Source: Candidatus Allofournierella pullicola (GTDB lineage: Bacteria > Bacillota > Clostridia > Oscillospirales > Ruminococcaceae). From it: DNA of 64,000 nt. The notes under the pieces are model-generated. The model worked only from the letters and a program-made list of their open reading frames with translations, was not told the origin of the DNA and searched no databases. Positions 1-11,003 of this stretch are shown in pieces; within the stretch, counting starts at the first letter, position 1; each line of letters begins with the position of its first letter. Location of the stretch: assembly GCA_019114225.1 (NCBI GenBank), contig DXFW01000022.1, positions 52,045 through 116,044 of the forward strand, read 5' to 3'. The position numbers and the translations under genes were made by a program.

Positions 1-11
1 GACTATGCCCC

Positions 12-716
12 TCACGACTCCACCTTCATCATGCGGTATCCCACGCCGATGTGGGTCTGGATGTACTGGGGCGAGCCCGGCTCTTTTTCCAGTTTTTTGC
101 GCAGCGTCGCCATGAACACCCGCAGGGAGGCCACATCGTTTTCCCAGCTGCGCCCCCAGATCTGCTGGGTGATGTAGGTGTGGGTGAGGACTTTGCCCAC
201 ATTTTTGCACAGCAGGCAAAGCAGCTTGTACTCGCTGGGGGTAAGGTGCAGCTCCTGGCCGTCCAGAAAAGCGCAGCCGGCGGCATAGTCCACCTTGAGC
301 TTGCCGTTCACAAAGACCGCGTCCGTGTTCGGCGTGCCGATCTGCAGCGCGGCCAGGCGGCGCTGCGTCACCCGCAGGCGGGCAAGCAGTTCCTCCACCG
401 AAAAGGGCTTGGTCAGATAGTCGTCCGCGCCGGCGTCCAGCGCGCCGATCTTGTCGGTGTCCTCGCTGCGGGCGCTGATCACGATGATGGGCATGTTGGA
501 CCAGGTGCGCACCTTGTGGATGACCTCCACGCCGTCCATGTCCGGCAGGCCGAGGTCCAGAAGGATGATCTCCGGGTTGTGGGAAGACGCTTCCAGAATG
601 GCCGATTCCCCGTTCACCGCGGTCAGAAAGCGGTAGTCGTGGGCTCTCAGCGTTGTGGTGATGAGGTTGCGCACAGGCGTGTCGTCCTCCACCACCAGGA
701 CCAGTGGTTTATTCAT
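12..716 (-). CDS. kdpE: KdpE-type response regulator
   Basis: This is a 234-residue OmpR/PhoB-family response regulator. The receiver domain has the acidic pocket EDD at residues 10-12, the phospho-acceptor Asp54 in LLDLGLPD and Lys103 in LTKPF. The C-terminal half is a winged helix ending in the usual VGYRM hairpin. In the Kdp system this protein is phosphorylated by KdpD and activates the K+ pump operon. The ATG overlaps the last 8 bases of the kdpD kinase frame, so the two were once translationally coupled. The gene itself looks intact although its cognate kinase gene upstream is broken. It could now be driven by another kinase or be an orphan. The assignment rests on the KdpD context plus the family architecture. 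Confidence 0.9.
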   Translation of the reverse strand: MNKPLVLVVEDDTPVRNLITTTLRAHDYRFLTAVNGESAILEASSHNPEIILLDLGLPDMDGVEVIHKVRTWSNMPIIVISARSEDTDKIGALDAGADDYLTKPFSVEELLARLRVTQRRLAALQIGTPNTDAVFVNGKLKVDYAAGCAFLDGQELHLTPSEYKLLCLLCKNVGKVLTHTYITQQIWGRSWENDVASLRVFMATLRKKLEKEPGSPQYIQTHIGVGYRMMKVES

Positions 717-3106
717 GCAGTTCTACCTCCCCTGCGGGCACAGAAAACGTGAAGACCGTTCCCTGGGGAACGTTGTCGGTCACGGTGATCTCGCCTCCGT
801 GTGCGTTGATGATGGACCGGCACAGCGCCAGCCCCAGCCCCATGCTGCGGCGGCTGTCGGCAACTTTGTTGGCCGCGCTGTAAAACATGTCAAAGACGTG
901 GGGTTTGGCCTCGTCGGAAATGCCGGGCCCGTTGTCCGCCACAGAGATCAGCACAAAGCGGCCCTGCCGTTTCCATCTGATGTCGATCTCCGACCCCGGC
1001 GGGGTGTATTTGATGGCGTTGTCCACGATGTTGATGATGACCTGCACGATCAGCTTTGCGTCGATCTGCACCAGCATATAGTCGTCGCCGCTCTGCACGT
1101 TCAGGCGGTATTCCGCGCTTTTGCGATTGATGTGGCGCAGCGCTTCGGCCACCACCTCATCGATCAGCTCCGTGGACATGCGCAGGTTCATGCGGCCCTC
1201 TTCCAGACGGCTCACCGACAGCAGGTTTTCCACCAGGTTGATGAGCCACATGGCGTCGTCGTAAATGTCGGCATACATCTGCTCCTTGGCCTTTTCGTCG
1301 AAAAGGGCCCCGTTGGACAGAAGGTTGCTGGCATTGCTCGAGATGGAGGTGAGGGGCGTGCGCAGGTCGTGGGAGATGGAGCGCAGCAGATTGGCCCGCA
1401 GCTGCTCGTTCTTGGCCAGAACGGCGGCCGCCTCTTTCTCCTCGATGTTTTTCTGGTTTTCCATCGCAAGGGCGCACTCGCTCAGCACCGAGAGCAACAG
1501 GCTGACCTCAAAGGAATCGAGGGGCTTTTCGGAGGCGGCAATGCCCACCACGCCATAGACCTGTTCGCCCGTGCGGACCGACAGGTAGGTGCAGCGCGCG
1601 TCGGAAAAGGTCTCCGTTCCCGCGCCCGCGCGCTTGTTGTTTGCCAGCACCCACTGCGCCACCTCCCGCTCCCGGCCGCCGGTATAGCCGGCCCGGGCGG
1701 TCTCTCCGCTCACGCAGAACACCTGGGGCTCCGCCAGCTTTTCGTGGTCCAGGCGGTAGGCAACGATGTCCCGCTGGAATATCTTCAAAAGCTGGCCGGC
1801 CGCCACCGAGACGATCTCTTCCTGGGTGCGGGCTTTCTGAAGGTTCTGGTTCGTCTCGAACAGCAGTTTTGCCCGCCAGGCCACCAGCGTGGAATGCTTT
1901 GCATGGGATTTCAGCTTGGAGGCAAGGGAACCGGTGAGCAGCGAAGCCAGGAACATCACCAGAAAGGTGACGGGGTAACCGCTGTCGTAGGCGTGCAGCG
2001 AGAACCTGGGCACGGTGAAAAAGAAGTTGAAGGTGAGCACGCCGGCAACGGAGGCGATGAAGCTGCACACCGAACTTTTGGTGAAGATGGGAACGAGCAT
2101 TGCCCCCCAGGATATACAGCGTGATGATGTTCGCTTCCGTGAAGCCGAGGTTATAAAACAGCAGGCCGATCAGGGTGACGAGGACGAGGATCCCCACCAC
2201 CTTGAGCAGGTCGGCCACGGAGATCGCCGGCAGGTGCATGATCTCCCGGTGGCGCAGGGCGAAGCGGCTGGCGGGGTTGTTGTCCGGGATGATGTGGATG
2301 TCCAGATCGGGCATTAGCTCGATGAGCCGTTCGGTGAGCGAGCTCCTTCTGAACAGCGGCCGGCGGGACATTCCGCTGCGCCCCAGCACGATCTTTGTTG
2401 CGCCGGAAAGGCGGGCAAATTCCGCGATCTGATCCGCCACGTCGTCGCCGTAGACCGTCTCGATGGACGCGCCCAGCTGCTGGGCCAGATGGATGTTCCC
2501 CCGCAGGCGCTGTTTGTCCTCGGCGGGCATTTGCCGGAACTCTTTTGTTTCCACAAACAATGCCGTAAAGCCGCACTGGAAGGCCCCCGCCATCCGCGCC
2601 GCGGTGCGGATGATCTTCTCGTTGGAGGGCGCGGCGGAAAGGCACACAAGGATGTGCTCGTGGGCCCGGTAATTTTTTTTGGCCGGGCTCTGCTTTGCGT
2701 ACAGGGCGGCACGGTCGGCGCAGCGGCGAAGGCCCACTTCCCGCAGCGCGTTCAGCCGGGGCAGCGCGCCGCCGTCCGGCAGGCCGGTCTTGTTCTGGCT
2801 GTACAGCCGCTGCTGCAGCGCCCGCGGCTCGATGTCCACAAATTCGACGGCGGCCCGGTCGAACACCCGGTCCGGCACCCGCTCTTTCACCGCGCTGCCC
2901 AGAATGGGCAGCACCACGTCCTGTATGCTTTCCACCTGCTGGATGTCCAGCGTGGTGTAAACGTCAATGCCGGATTTCAGCAGTTCTTCTATATCCTGAT
3001 ACCGCTTCATGTGGCGGCAGTTTTCGCCGTTGGTGTGGGCCAGATCGTCGATCAGAAGCAGCTGCGGGCGTCGTGCCAGGCAGGCGTCCAGATCCAGCTC
3101 CTGCTC
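709..3106 (-). pseudogene. kdpD: kdpD sensor kinase, 5'-truncated and frameshifted
   Basis: The reading frame shows the KdpD order: end of the N-terminal ATP-binding domain (LLIDDLAHTN), Usp-like domain, membrane segments, GAF-like linker, then HisKA (SISHDLRTPL) and HATPase (DNAIKYTPPG, ADNGPGIS, MGLGLAL). Two lesions are visible. First, near position 2101 the frame is interrupted in a run of six G (minus strand). Removing one G joins YILG to AMLVPIFTKS and restores the protein. Second, homology begins only around position 3106, so the first roughly 90 residues with the Walker A motif are missing and no start codon is available before the Met at 3010. The downstream segment alone (709-2100) could still make a 463-residue kinase from an internal ATG. 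A homopolymer sequencing error could explain the first lesion but not the second. Confidence 0.85.
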
Positions 3107-3115
3107 CCGGCTGCC

Positions 3116-3225
3116 GCCGCGTCTTAATACGTCTTTATCCCTTCTTTATACTGACCATTATCCACATTCAGCCTAAAGGAAAGATTAGCATATCGCGCGG
3201 CGTATTAAGACGGCATTAAGACGCC
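3116..3225. promoter_or_regulatory. ATTAAGAC repeats at the kdpD break, possible KdpE sites
   Basis: ATTAAGAC occurs twice at 3204-3211 and 3215-3222, 11 bp apart. The reverse complement GTCTTAAT occurs at 3121-3128 with GTCTTTAT at 3131-3138. CGTCTTAATACG (3120-3131) and CGTATTAAGACG (3201-3212) form an inverted repeat. OmpR-family regulators such as KdpE bind direct repeats at about this spacing. Similar motifs lie at 3497-3504 and 7037-7044, upstream of other kdp genes. The motif is directly visible; its role is inferred. Confidence 0.45.
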
Positions 3226-3229
3226 GGCG

Positions 3230-3424
3230 TCACATCCAGCCGAACGCCGCGGCAAAGGGCAGCGCCACGCACATGGTGCACAGGCAGACCGCCGCAAGGG
3301 CGAACAGGGGCATGCCGATAAAAATCACCACGAAGCCCAGCACCCTGTGGTGAAAAACGAAACGCTCCATGGAAGCGTCGATCCTGTTTTCAAAACGAGA
3401 GACACATTTTCTGATCGCAAGCAT
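3230..3424 (-). CDS. small two-helix membrane protein in kdp locus
   Basis: This 64-residue protein starts at an ATG preceded by a strong AAGGAGGA ribosome-binding site at about 3432-3440. It has a charged N-terminal 30 residues (FENRIDASMERFVFHHR) followed by a hydrophobic segment of about 34 residues (from VLGFVVIFIGMP to FAAAFGWM) that would form one or two membrane helices. I do not recognise a named family. It is longer than and unlike KdpF, the 29-residue pump stabiliser. It sits between kdpC and the kdpD remnant, behind the kdpC terminator. An ATTAAGAA motif just upstream (3497-3504) resembles the repeats beside other kdp genes, so a link to the K+ response is plausible but inferred. 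Confidence 0.6.
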   Translation of the reverse strand: MLAIRKCVSRFENRIDASMERFVFHHRVLGFVVIFIGMPLFALAAVCLCTMCVALPFAAAFGWM

Positions 3425-3509
3425 ATCCTGTCTCCTCCTTACGGCCCTATCATACTCCGCAGAAGTTTAAACCGGGGATAAGATACGCCGCGGGGGATTA
3501 AGAAGCGAT

Positions 3510-3547
3510 AAAAAAACCGCCGGGCCGCTTTTCGGGCGGCCCGGCGG
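3510..3547 (-). terminator. intrinsic terminator after kdpC
   Basis: A 12-bp perfect GC stem (3517-3528 with 3536-3547) has a 7-base loop. It is flanked by seven A on the plus strand, which is a U-run for minus-strand transcripts. It lies 50 bp after the kdpC stop. Confidence 0.85.
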
Positions 3548-3596
3548 ATGTTCCGCAAAGTCCTTGGGCGGGAAAAAGCGTTCCCGCCTTCGTTCT

Positions 3597-4268
3597 TTAT
3601 TTTTCCGTTTCGCTCACCAGGCCCATCGCCCGGGCGATGTCCAGGTTGACCCCCAGCACATTGACCGTCTCCTCGCCGAAGACGCCCAGCAGCCTGCCGA
3701 TGGTGTTGTCCGCCACGATTTGTTCCAGCTGCTCCATGCTCAGGCCGGAGGCCTCGGCAATGGCGGGCAGCTGCACCGCAGCGCCCCGGGGCGACACATG
3801 GGGGTCAAGGCCGGAGCCGGAGGCGGTCATCAGGTCGGCGGGCAGGTCCTCGCGGCTGATCTCCGGGTTCGCTTCCAGGAACCTTTCGATGTCGGCCTCC
3901 ACCCGCTCTGTCAGCGCGGGGTTGGAGGGGGCATAGTTGCTGCTGCCGGAGGCAAGGCCGGCGTATTCGCTGCCGTCGCTGTAGTATTTGCTGCCGTCCG
4001 CGCCCTCGGAATAGGTGTTGCAGCCGCAGGCGGAGGGGCGGCCTTTCATAAAGTAAGGCGCGGTGAAGTCCTGGCCCACGTTGGCCACGCCCACCGGCTG
4101 ACCGTCGGCGGTGACGAGGCTGCCCCCCGCCTGGCGGGGGAAGAGCAGGGCGGACAGGCCGGTGAGCGCCGCGGGGAACGCAACGCCGCACAACAGCAGC
4201 AGGACCAGCGTCACCACCACCGCCTGGCGGACGCCGCACAGCAGAGACTTCTTGTTTGTTTCGCTCAT
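3597..4268 (-). CDS. kdpC: KdpC, potassium-transporting ATPase subunit C
   Basis: This is a 223-residue KdpC. It has one N-terminal membrane helix (about residues 15-40), then the conserved periplasmic-side domain with the hallmark GSGLDPHVSP motif near residues 153-162 and the C-terminal LGVNLDIA region. KdpC bridges KdpA and KdpB in the P-type K+ pump. The ribosome-binding site AAGGAGG overlaps the stop codon of the upstream kdpD/kdpB fusion, which is the normal kdpB-kdpC coupling. The gene is intact, but kdpA is absent from the window and kdpB is only half present, so this subunit has no complete partner here. Confidence 0.95.
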   Translation of the reverse strand: MSETNKKSLLCGVRQAVVVTLVLLLLCGVAFPAALTGLSALLFPRQAGGSLVTADGQPVGVANVGQDFTAPYFMKGRPSACGCNTYSEGADGSKYYSDGSEYAGLASGSSNYAPSNPALTERVEADIERFLEANPEISREDLPADLMTASGSGLDPHVSPRGAAVQLPAIAEASGLSMEQLEQIVADNTIGRLLGVFGEETVNVLGVNLDIARAMGLVSETEK

Positions 4269-4282
4269 TGGGGAAAACCTCC

Positions 4283-6949
<2,667 letters not shown>

Positions 6950-7021
6950 GGTTTTTTCCCGCCCTTCGCTCAAAGTTTTTCAAGATAAAACATAGCATTG
7001 TTTCTCCTATGAAGGCGTGAA

Positions 7022-7047
7022 GCAATCTTTTGCGGCGTTAAGATTGC
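7022..7047. promoter_or_regulatory. inverted repeat upstream of the kdpD/kdpB fusion
   Basis: GCAATCTT at 7022-7029 pairs with AAGATTGC at 7040-7047. The right arm contains GTTAAGAT, close to the ATTAAGAC motif found near the other kdp genes. It lies about 75 bp upstream of the fusion gene start and may be its operator; this role is inferred. Confidence 0.4.
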
Positions 7048-7049
7048 AT

Positions 7050-7084
7050 AAAGGCCCTTCTCCGGCAAAGGGAGAAGGGCCTTT
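7050..7084. terminator. strong hairpin between the kdp locus and the GH65 operon
   Basis: A 14-bp stem (AAAGGCCCTTCTCC at 7050-7063 with its complement at 7071-7084) encloses a short loop. It sits upstream of the kdpD/kdpB fusion and downstream of the 14-kb operon. It could terminate readthrough in either direction, but the flanking T-runs are short. Confidence 0.6.
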
Positions 7085-7120
7085 CCATGTCAGAAACCCA
7101 TGCGGTTTTTCATTCAAGGC

Positions 7121-7151
7121 AAAAAAATACCCGGGAGACAACTCTCCCGGG
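7121..7151 (-). terminator. terminator hairpin CCCGGGAGA/TCTCCCGGG
   Basis: A 9-bp perfect stem (7130-7138 with 7143-7151) is flanked by seven A at 7121-7127, giving a U-run on minus-strand transcripts. It closes the 14-kb operon. A near-identical hairpin lies at 37230-37256 after the truncated tRNA-Ser, which suggests that this one too was originally a tRNA terminator. Confidence 0.75.
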
Positions 7152-7154
7152 AGT

Positions 7155-7260
7155 TGGCGGTGACGGGGAGAGCCCCCGTTCCCGCCTGTTGTTGAAGCGT
7201 CTGCCGCTTTCGGTCCGGCCGCGCTTTTCCGGCGGCGTCAAGCCCGGCATTGGCAGCCCC
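7155..7260 (-). repeat. degenerate tRNA-Ser 3' end plus repeat leader remnant
   Basis: After the hairpin at 7121-7151, the sequence from TGGCGG (7155) to about 7215 aligns base for base, with many changes, to the tRNA-Ser 3' half at 37257-37318. It then continues into TTTTCCGGCGGCGTCAAGCC, which matches TTTTCGGCGGCGTCAAGCC in the repeat leader at about 37381-37399. The order is therefore terminator, tRNA end, leader, as at 37.2 kb, but decayed and with a stretch of leader deleted. No functional tRNA can be folded. It is read as an ancient fourth copy or junction of the repeat element. Confidence 0.5.
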
Positions 7261-7294
7261 GCCCGGGCGCAAACTTCCGTGCATGCCCGGCGGC

Positions 7295-8572
7295 TTATGC
7301 CGAACGCTCCATCTCCTGCCTTGCGATGGTCAGAAACCGTTTCAGACGCCCGCCGTCGCAGCGGACGGTCTGCACATCTTTCAGAATGATCTCCATGGGC
7401 ATTCCGCGGCACCACGAAAGCCCTTGGGCCACCGTCTCCTTTACCGCCTGCTCGTCGAACGCCGTGCCGGACACAAGGCCCGGGTGCGGCTTCCAGGAGA
7501 GCAGGACTGTGCCGCCGATCTCCTGCGCGGCACGGCGCAGATCGGTCCATGGGCTGACGGACACGCGCCGCAGGTTGGGAAGCGCCCGCGCCAGGTCAAG
7601 CAGTTTGCCGTCCAGGCATTCGCAGCACCCCACACAGCACAGTCCGAACCGCTCCATCAGGGGGACATAGTAGTCGGTGGCAAATTCCCGGTACATTTCC
7701 GGGGAAACAGAGGCAAGCTCCTGCGACTCGCAGAAGCCCCACATGCTCTTGAGCGGCCGGTCCGCGCCGCCCCGGGGCATATCACAGAATCCGATCCCGC
7801 CGGAGCCCACGTACTGATTTCCCGTGTTGGGCGAAAAAACGTTCCTGCTTTCCAGCTGATCATAAAGACGGAGCCAGCTGTCCCGCAAAAAGGCCAGAAG
7901 GGCGTGCAGCTCGTCTTCTTCGTCCATCATATCAAAATAAAGATTTTCCATGCCGCGAAGCTCGCAGACCGTTTCCAGCAGCAGCGGGTCCGCGTCGCGG
8001 AAGCTGCGATCGACATAAACGGGGATCACATCCCCCAGTTCCTCTTCGACCGCGGAAAAGGCGCGCAGGGTGGAAGCCTCATCCGTCACCAGGCCGACGG
8101 GCCGCAGCTTGTGCCGATCCCGCAGCTCGGCAAGAACGGGTTCTCCCCGCCATGCGCCGCCCTGTTCGGAGGGCCGGGTGCGTTTTGGCGAAACGCCCCA
8201 TCCGGTCAGCTCCGCGCGGAGGGGGACCCCCAGGGCGGCCTCCGTCACAAAATCGTCCGGGAGGCAGTCCCAGCGGTAGATCAGCCGGCGCAGGTAGAGC
8301 TCGTATCCGCGCCAGAAAGGGTCTGTGCAGACAAGGCGTTTGGCGGGCACAAGCTCGTCCCACGCGCCTTCCGGAAAGCACAACAGCGCGGGCCGTTCGG
8401 CCCGCAAAGCGTTGTTCCGGCGGTGAAACGCCTGCCGCTGCGCCTGGACCGGATCGTTCCCGATCTCATACACCCGGCGCGCAAGGTCACGGATGACCGC
8501 GCGTTCTTCCGCGCTCAGCACACCGGGCGCGTGCCCGCCCGCCGCAATGCGGCCGTCGCCGTATTCGATCAT
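7295..8572 (-). CDS. URO-D-fold (uroporphyrinogen decarboxylase-like) protein
   Basis: This 425-residue protein (start ATG 8572 behind AGGAGG) belongs to the uroporphyrinogen decarboxylase/methyltransferase fold. It is clearly paralogous to the protein at 21848-23128. Shared blocks include FPEGAWDELVP, SQELASVSPEMYREF with a downstream CCECLDGKL, and LRRVSVSPWTDL. It is not heme-pathway HemE. In Clostridia this family often accompanies sugar or methyl-group metabolism genes, and its substrates are mostly unknown. It is the last gene of the 14-kb minus-strand operon, 20 bp after the beta-helix glycosidase. The Cys-rich CVGCCEC segment could bind metal, by analogy with zinc-dependent methyltransferases of the fold. 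A longer upstream reading is possible but lacks support. Confidence 0.7.
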   Translation of the reverse strand: MIEYGDGRIAAGGHAPGVLSAEERAVIRDLARRVYEIGNDPVQAQRQAFHRRNNALRAERPALLCFPEGAWDELVPAKRLVCTDPFWRGYELYLRRLIYRWDCLPDDFVTEAALGVPLRAELTGWGVSPKRTRPSEQGGAWRGEPVLAELRDRHKLRPVGLVTDEASTLRAFSAVEEELGDVIPVYVDRSFRDADPLLLETVCELRGMENLYFDMMDEEDELHALLAFLRDSWLRLYDQLESRNVFSPNTGNQYVGSGGIGFCDMPRGGADRPLKSMWGFCESQELASVSPEMYREFATDYYVPLMERFGLCCVGCCECLDGKLLDLARALPNLRRVSVSPWTDLRRAAQEIGGTVLLSWKPHPGLVSGTAFDEQAVKETVAQGLSWCRGMPMEIILKDVQTVRCDGGRLKRFLTIARQEMERSA

Positions 8573-8592
8573 ACTGACTCCTCCTGGACAAA

Positions 8593-10134
8593 TTATTCCG
8601 GCAGCCGGGCAGTTGTTTTTATGAACCGCCCCAGCGAAGAGAGCGACACCTGCGGGCGGAAGGACGGGCAGCTGGACACGGAGCAGCGGAGCAGAGAGAC
8701 CTGCCCGATCACCGCGCGCGCCGGCCGGGGGCACCCGCCCTCCACGCACAAAACCGAGGCGTTTTTGTGGATGCCGTATTCCCCGAACCCCACATGAAAA
8801 AAGGAGCAGTTTTGGATACGCACATTCTTTGCCGCCCCGCCCTCGCGCCAGGCGGTCTCCGGCGCGATGTGGATGGCGGTGCCGGGGCAGTTTCGGAAGC
8901 GGCAGTCCTCGACCACCGCTGTGTGGGCCTTGATGAGCAGGCAGCGGGTCAGAATGTTCTCAAAGGTGCAGCGGCGCACCACCAAATGGGGCCGCAGGCC
9001 CGCGTCCAGCAGCAGCCCCGGATGGGGCAGGGGCCGGTCCAGCAGCACCCGGGCGGCCAGTCTGGTCCGGTCCGGTACGGATCCCAGCACACGGAAACTG
9101 TCCGTCAGACAAAGGGAATCGGGATCATACAGCTCCAGCCGGGAGCCGGGGAGGGGAGCGTCGATGACCTGGGAATGGGTGAATGTGGGAGCCTTCACCC
9201 GCAAAAGCACCCACGCCCCTTCCAGCGGCTCCGGGTCATAGTAATAGCTGTGAACATTGACGGCGTCATCCTCGCTGGAGGAAAAAAAGCAGTCCTCCAG
9301 AAGGATCTGCCCGTCGCAGGCGGAAAAGTGCGACGCGTCCGTGTTGACGGAAACGGGCTGGCCCGCCGACGGCCTGACCGCAAGTTTTTTGCATGTGACG
9401 TCCCGGCAGCGGTACGCCAGCAGGCCCATCCCGTACTGGGCGTGAAGGGTGACCTGCTCGAGGGCAACGTTTTGGCAGCGCTCCAGATAGACCGCCGGGC
9501 GGTAGTGATAGGAGTGGATCAGCACGGCGCTGCGCCCGGTGCAGGCCGGGAGAGCGGGCGCGCCGAAATACCGGATCGTGTTCCGGTCCAGCCGGGTCCG
9601 TGAAAAGGACGTCATGCAGCCGGGCAAAAACCTCCCCGCCTCGTCTGTCGGCACAATGCGGGGCGCGGGCGTGCGCCCGGTGACGCCGCAGCCCTTGGGC
9701 AGGCGCAGGTCCACATAGTCCGCTCCCTGTCCGGCCACCCGGGCAACCGTGTAGGGCTTGGGAGACTGATCCACCGCAAGGCCCCGAAGGCTAACGTTTT
9801 CGCAGCCGGACAGTTCCACCGCCTGCATGGGGCCGTGGAGTATGAATCTTGCCCCCGAAGCCTCGATGACGCACTCGCGGGCGCCGTGTACGGGCAGCGC
9901 GGTCTCGTAGGGATAATACGGGGTGAAGATGACCGCCTCGGGGTCATCGCCCAGGCGCCCGCTCATCAGCGAGCGGCGCAGCCTGCGGGCAAAGGGCGGG
10001 CGCAGGTGATAATCGCCCGGCGGGATGAGCAGCGTGGTGCCGGGGTGCTGTTCCAGGTCTTCGGCCGCGCGGCGCAGCCGCGCCCACAGGGTCGCCCCGG
10101 AAAACCCGTCCAGCGAGCGCACCCGTGCGCTCAC
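8593..10134 (-). CDS. right-handed beta-helix glycosidase, GH110-like
   Basis: This 513-residue protein is made of parallel beta-helix repeats. The block TDASHF..CDGQILLEDC followed by SSSEDDAVNVHS matches the signature region of GH110 alpha-1,3-galactosidases, where the paired Asp residues lie in the active site. Other pectate-lyase-like folds share the general pattern, so GH110 is the best but not the only reading. There is no signal peptide, which points to intracellular action on imported oligosaccharides or glycosides. The GTG start overlaps the TGA of the preceding HAD gene (GTGA), indicating coupled translation. Downstream is the URO-D-fold gene. It is shorter than typical characterised GH110 enzymes (about 600 residues). 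Confidence 0.6.
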   Translation of the reverse strand: MSARVRSLDGFSGATLWARLRRAAEDLEQHPGTTLLIPPGDYHLRPPFARRLRRSLMSGRLGDDPEAVIFTPYYPYETALPVHGARECVIEASGARFILHGPMQAVELSGCENVSLRGLAVDQSPKPYTVARVAGQGADYVDLRLPKGCGVTGRTPAPRIVPTDEAGRFLPGCMTSFSRTRLDRNTIRYFGAPALPACTGRSAVLIHSYHYRPAVYLERCQNVALEQVTLHAQYGMGLLAYRCRDVTCKKLAVRPSAGQPVSVNTDASHFSACDGQILLEDCFFSSSEDDAVNVHSYYYDPEPLEGAWVLLRVKAPTFTHSQVIDAPLPGSRLELYDPDSLCLTDSFRVLGSVPDRTRLAARVLLDRPLPHPGLLLDAGLRPHLVVRRCTFENILTRCLLIKAHTAVVEDCRFRNCPGTAIHIAPETAWREGGAAKNVRIQNCSFFHVGFGEYGIHKNASVLCVEGGCPRPARAVIGQVSLLRCSVSSCPSFRPQVSLSSLGRFIKTTARLPE

Positions 10135-11003
10135 AGCTCTCCCTGCGCTTTCAAAAAGTCCAGGAAGGTGCGGATGGAGCCGCCCACATGCTTCACCCAG
10201 GGGGGGCGGACGCCGGGAACAGTGCCCACGTCGAAGAAATCCCCCGGCGCGGACAGCGCGGTGCGCATGAAGGAATCGCTGCCGTCCAGCCCGTCGGCCA
10301 GGTTCAAAAATTCATCGCCCCAAAAGGCGCACTCCTCCGCGGCGACGCCCTGGGGGAACAGCACCTGGGAGAGCAGCGCGTCCACATTGTCGGACTTGTT
10401 CAGCACGCCCACCTCCAGATACTTTGCGTCGCAGGTCACCTTCAAAGGCAGGCCCAGCTCCTGCCCCACGCCGCGGGCGAGGGCCAGAAGATCGGTGATC
10501 CCGCCGGCAAGGCCATGCTCTGCCAGCGACTGACGGGCCAGCTCCACCTCGTTGCCGCTCAAAAACAGGTTTTCACTGCGGGAGTTGGAGTTCATAATGT
10601 CGATCTTGCAGTAGTTGGGCCGGTCGAAGATGATGTCGGTGGGATAGCCGTACTTCTCCCACAAAATGCGGTGAATGCGATAGGCTGCGTCGTGAATGCG
10701 CAGCACAGTCTGGGGCGTGACGCCCGGGTCCGCCACTTCGACGCGGCGGCCTTCGGCATTGAATCCGTAGTTGTAGCTGCCCCGGCCCAGGCCCAGATAC
10801 AGGTTTTGCAGCTGAGGCACCGTGAACCGCTCGTGCAGCGTGCCGCCCGCGAGGTTTTTATAGGTGGTGCCGCTGACGATCAGCAGCCGCACGCCCTTTT
10901 CCAGCAGCGGGGCCATCGCTGCCACCGCTTCGTCCACTGGGGCGTTCCGGTTCACCACCGCGGTGCCGTCCCAATCAAAAAACACAGCCTTATAGCGTTT
11001 CAT
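10131..11003 (-). CDS. HAD-superfamily (Cof/IIB-type) phosphatase
   Basis: This 290-residue hydrolase starts at the ATG at 11003 (ribosome-binding site GAAGGAGG), which overlaps the GH65 stop as ATGA. HAD motif I is FFDWDGTAVV near the N-terminus, motif II is LLIVSGTT, motif III includes LNKSDNVDALL and motif IV is FWGDEFLNLADGLDGSD. The GDE...D form of motif IV and the large central cap suggest a type IIB sugar phosphatase rather than a classical beta-phosphoglucomutase. It may dephosphorylate a sugar phosphate made downstream of the two GH65 phosphorylases. That role comes from context; the substrate is unknown. Confidence 0.8.
   Translation of the reverse strand: MKRYKAVFFDWDGTAVVNRNAPVDEAVAAMAPLLEKGVRLLIVSGTTYKNLAGGTLHERFTVPQLQNLYLGLGRGSYNYGFNAEGRRVEVADPGVTPQTVLRIHDAAYRIHRILWEKYGYPTDIIFDRPNYCKIDIMNSNSRSENLFLSGNEVELARQSLAEHGLAGGITDLLALARGVGQELGLPLKVTCDAKYLEVGVLNKSDNVDALLSQVLFPQGVAAEECAFWGDEFLNLADGLDGSDSFMRTALSAPGDFFDVGTVPGVRPPWVKHVGGSIRTFLDFLKAQGEL

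Noticed and set aside
1508..2110. Continuation of the upstream kdpD frame past the G-run
   Set aside because: After position 2101 this frame becomes Arg/His/Gly-rich, while the other frame carries unmistakable KdpD sequence. The break is therefore a frameshift, not a real C-terminus.
7155..7215. A functional tRNA gene at the end of the GH65 operon
   Set aside because: The T-loop lacks TTCGA, and no matching acceptor 5' strand or D-arm is found. Only a diverged resemblance to tRNA-Ser remains.
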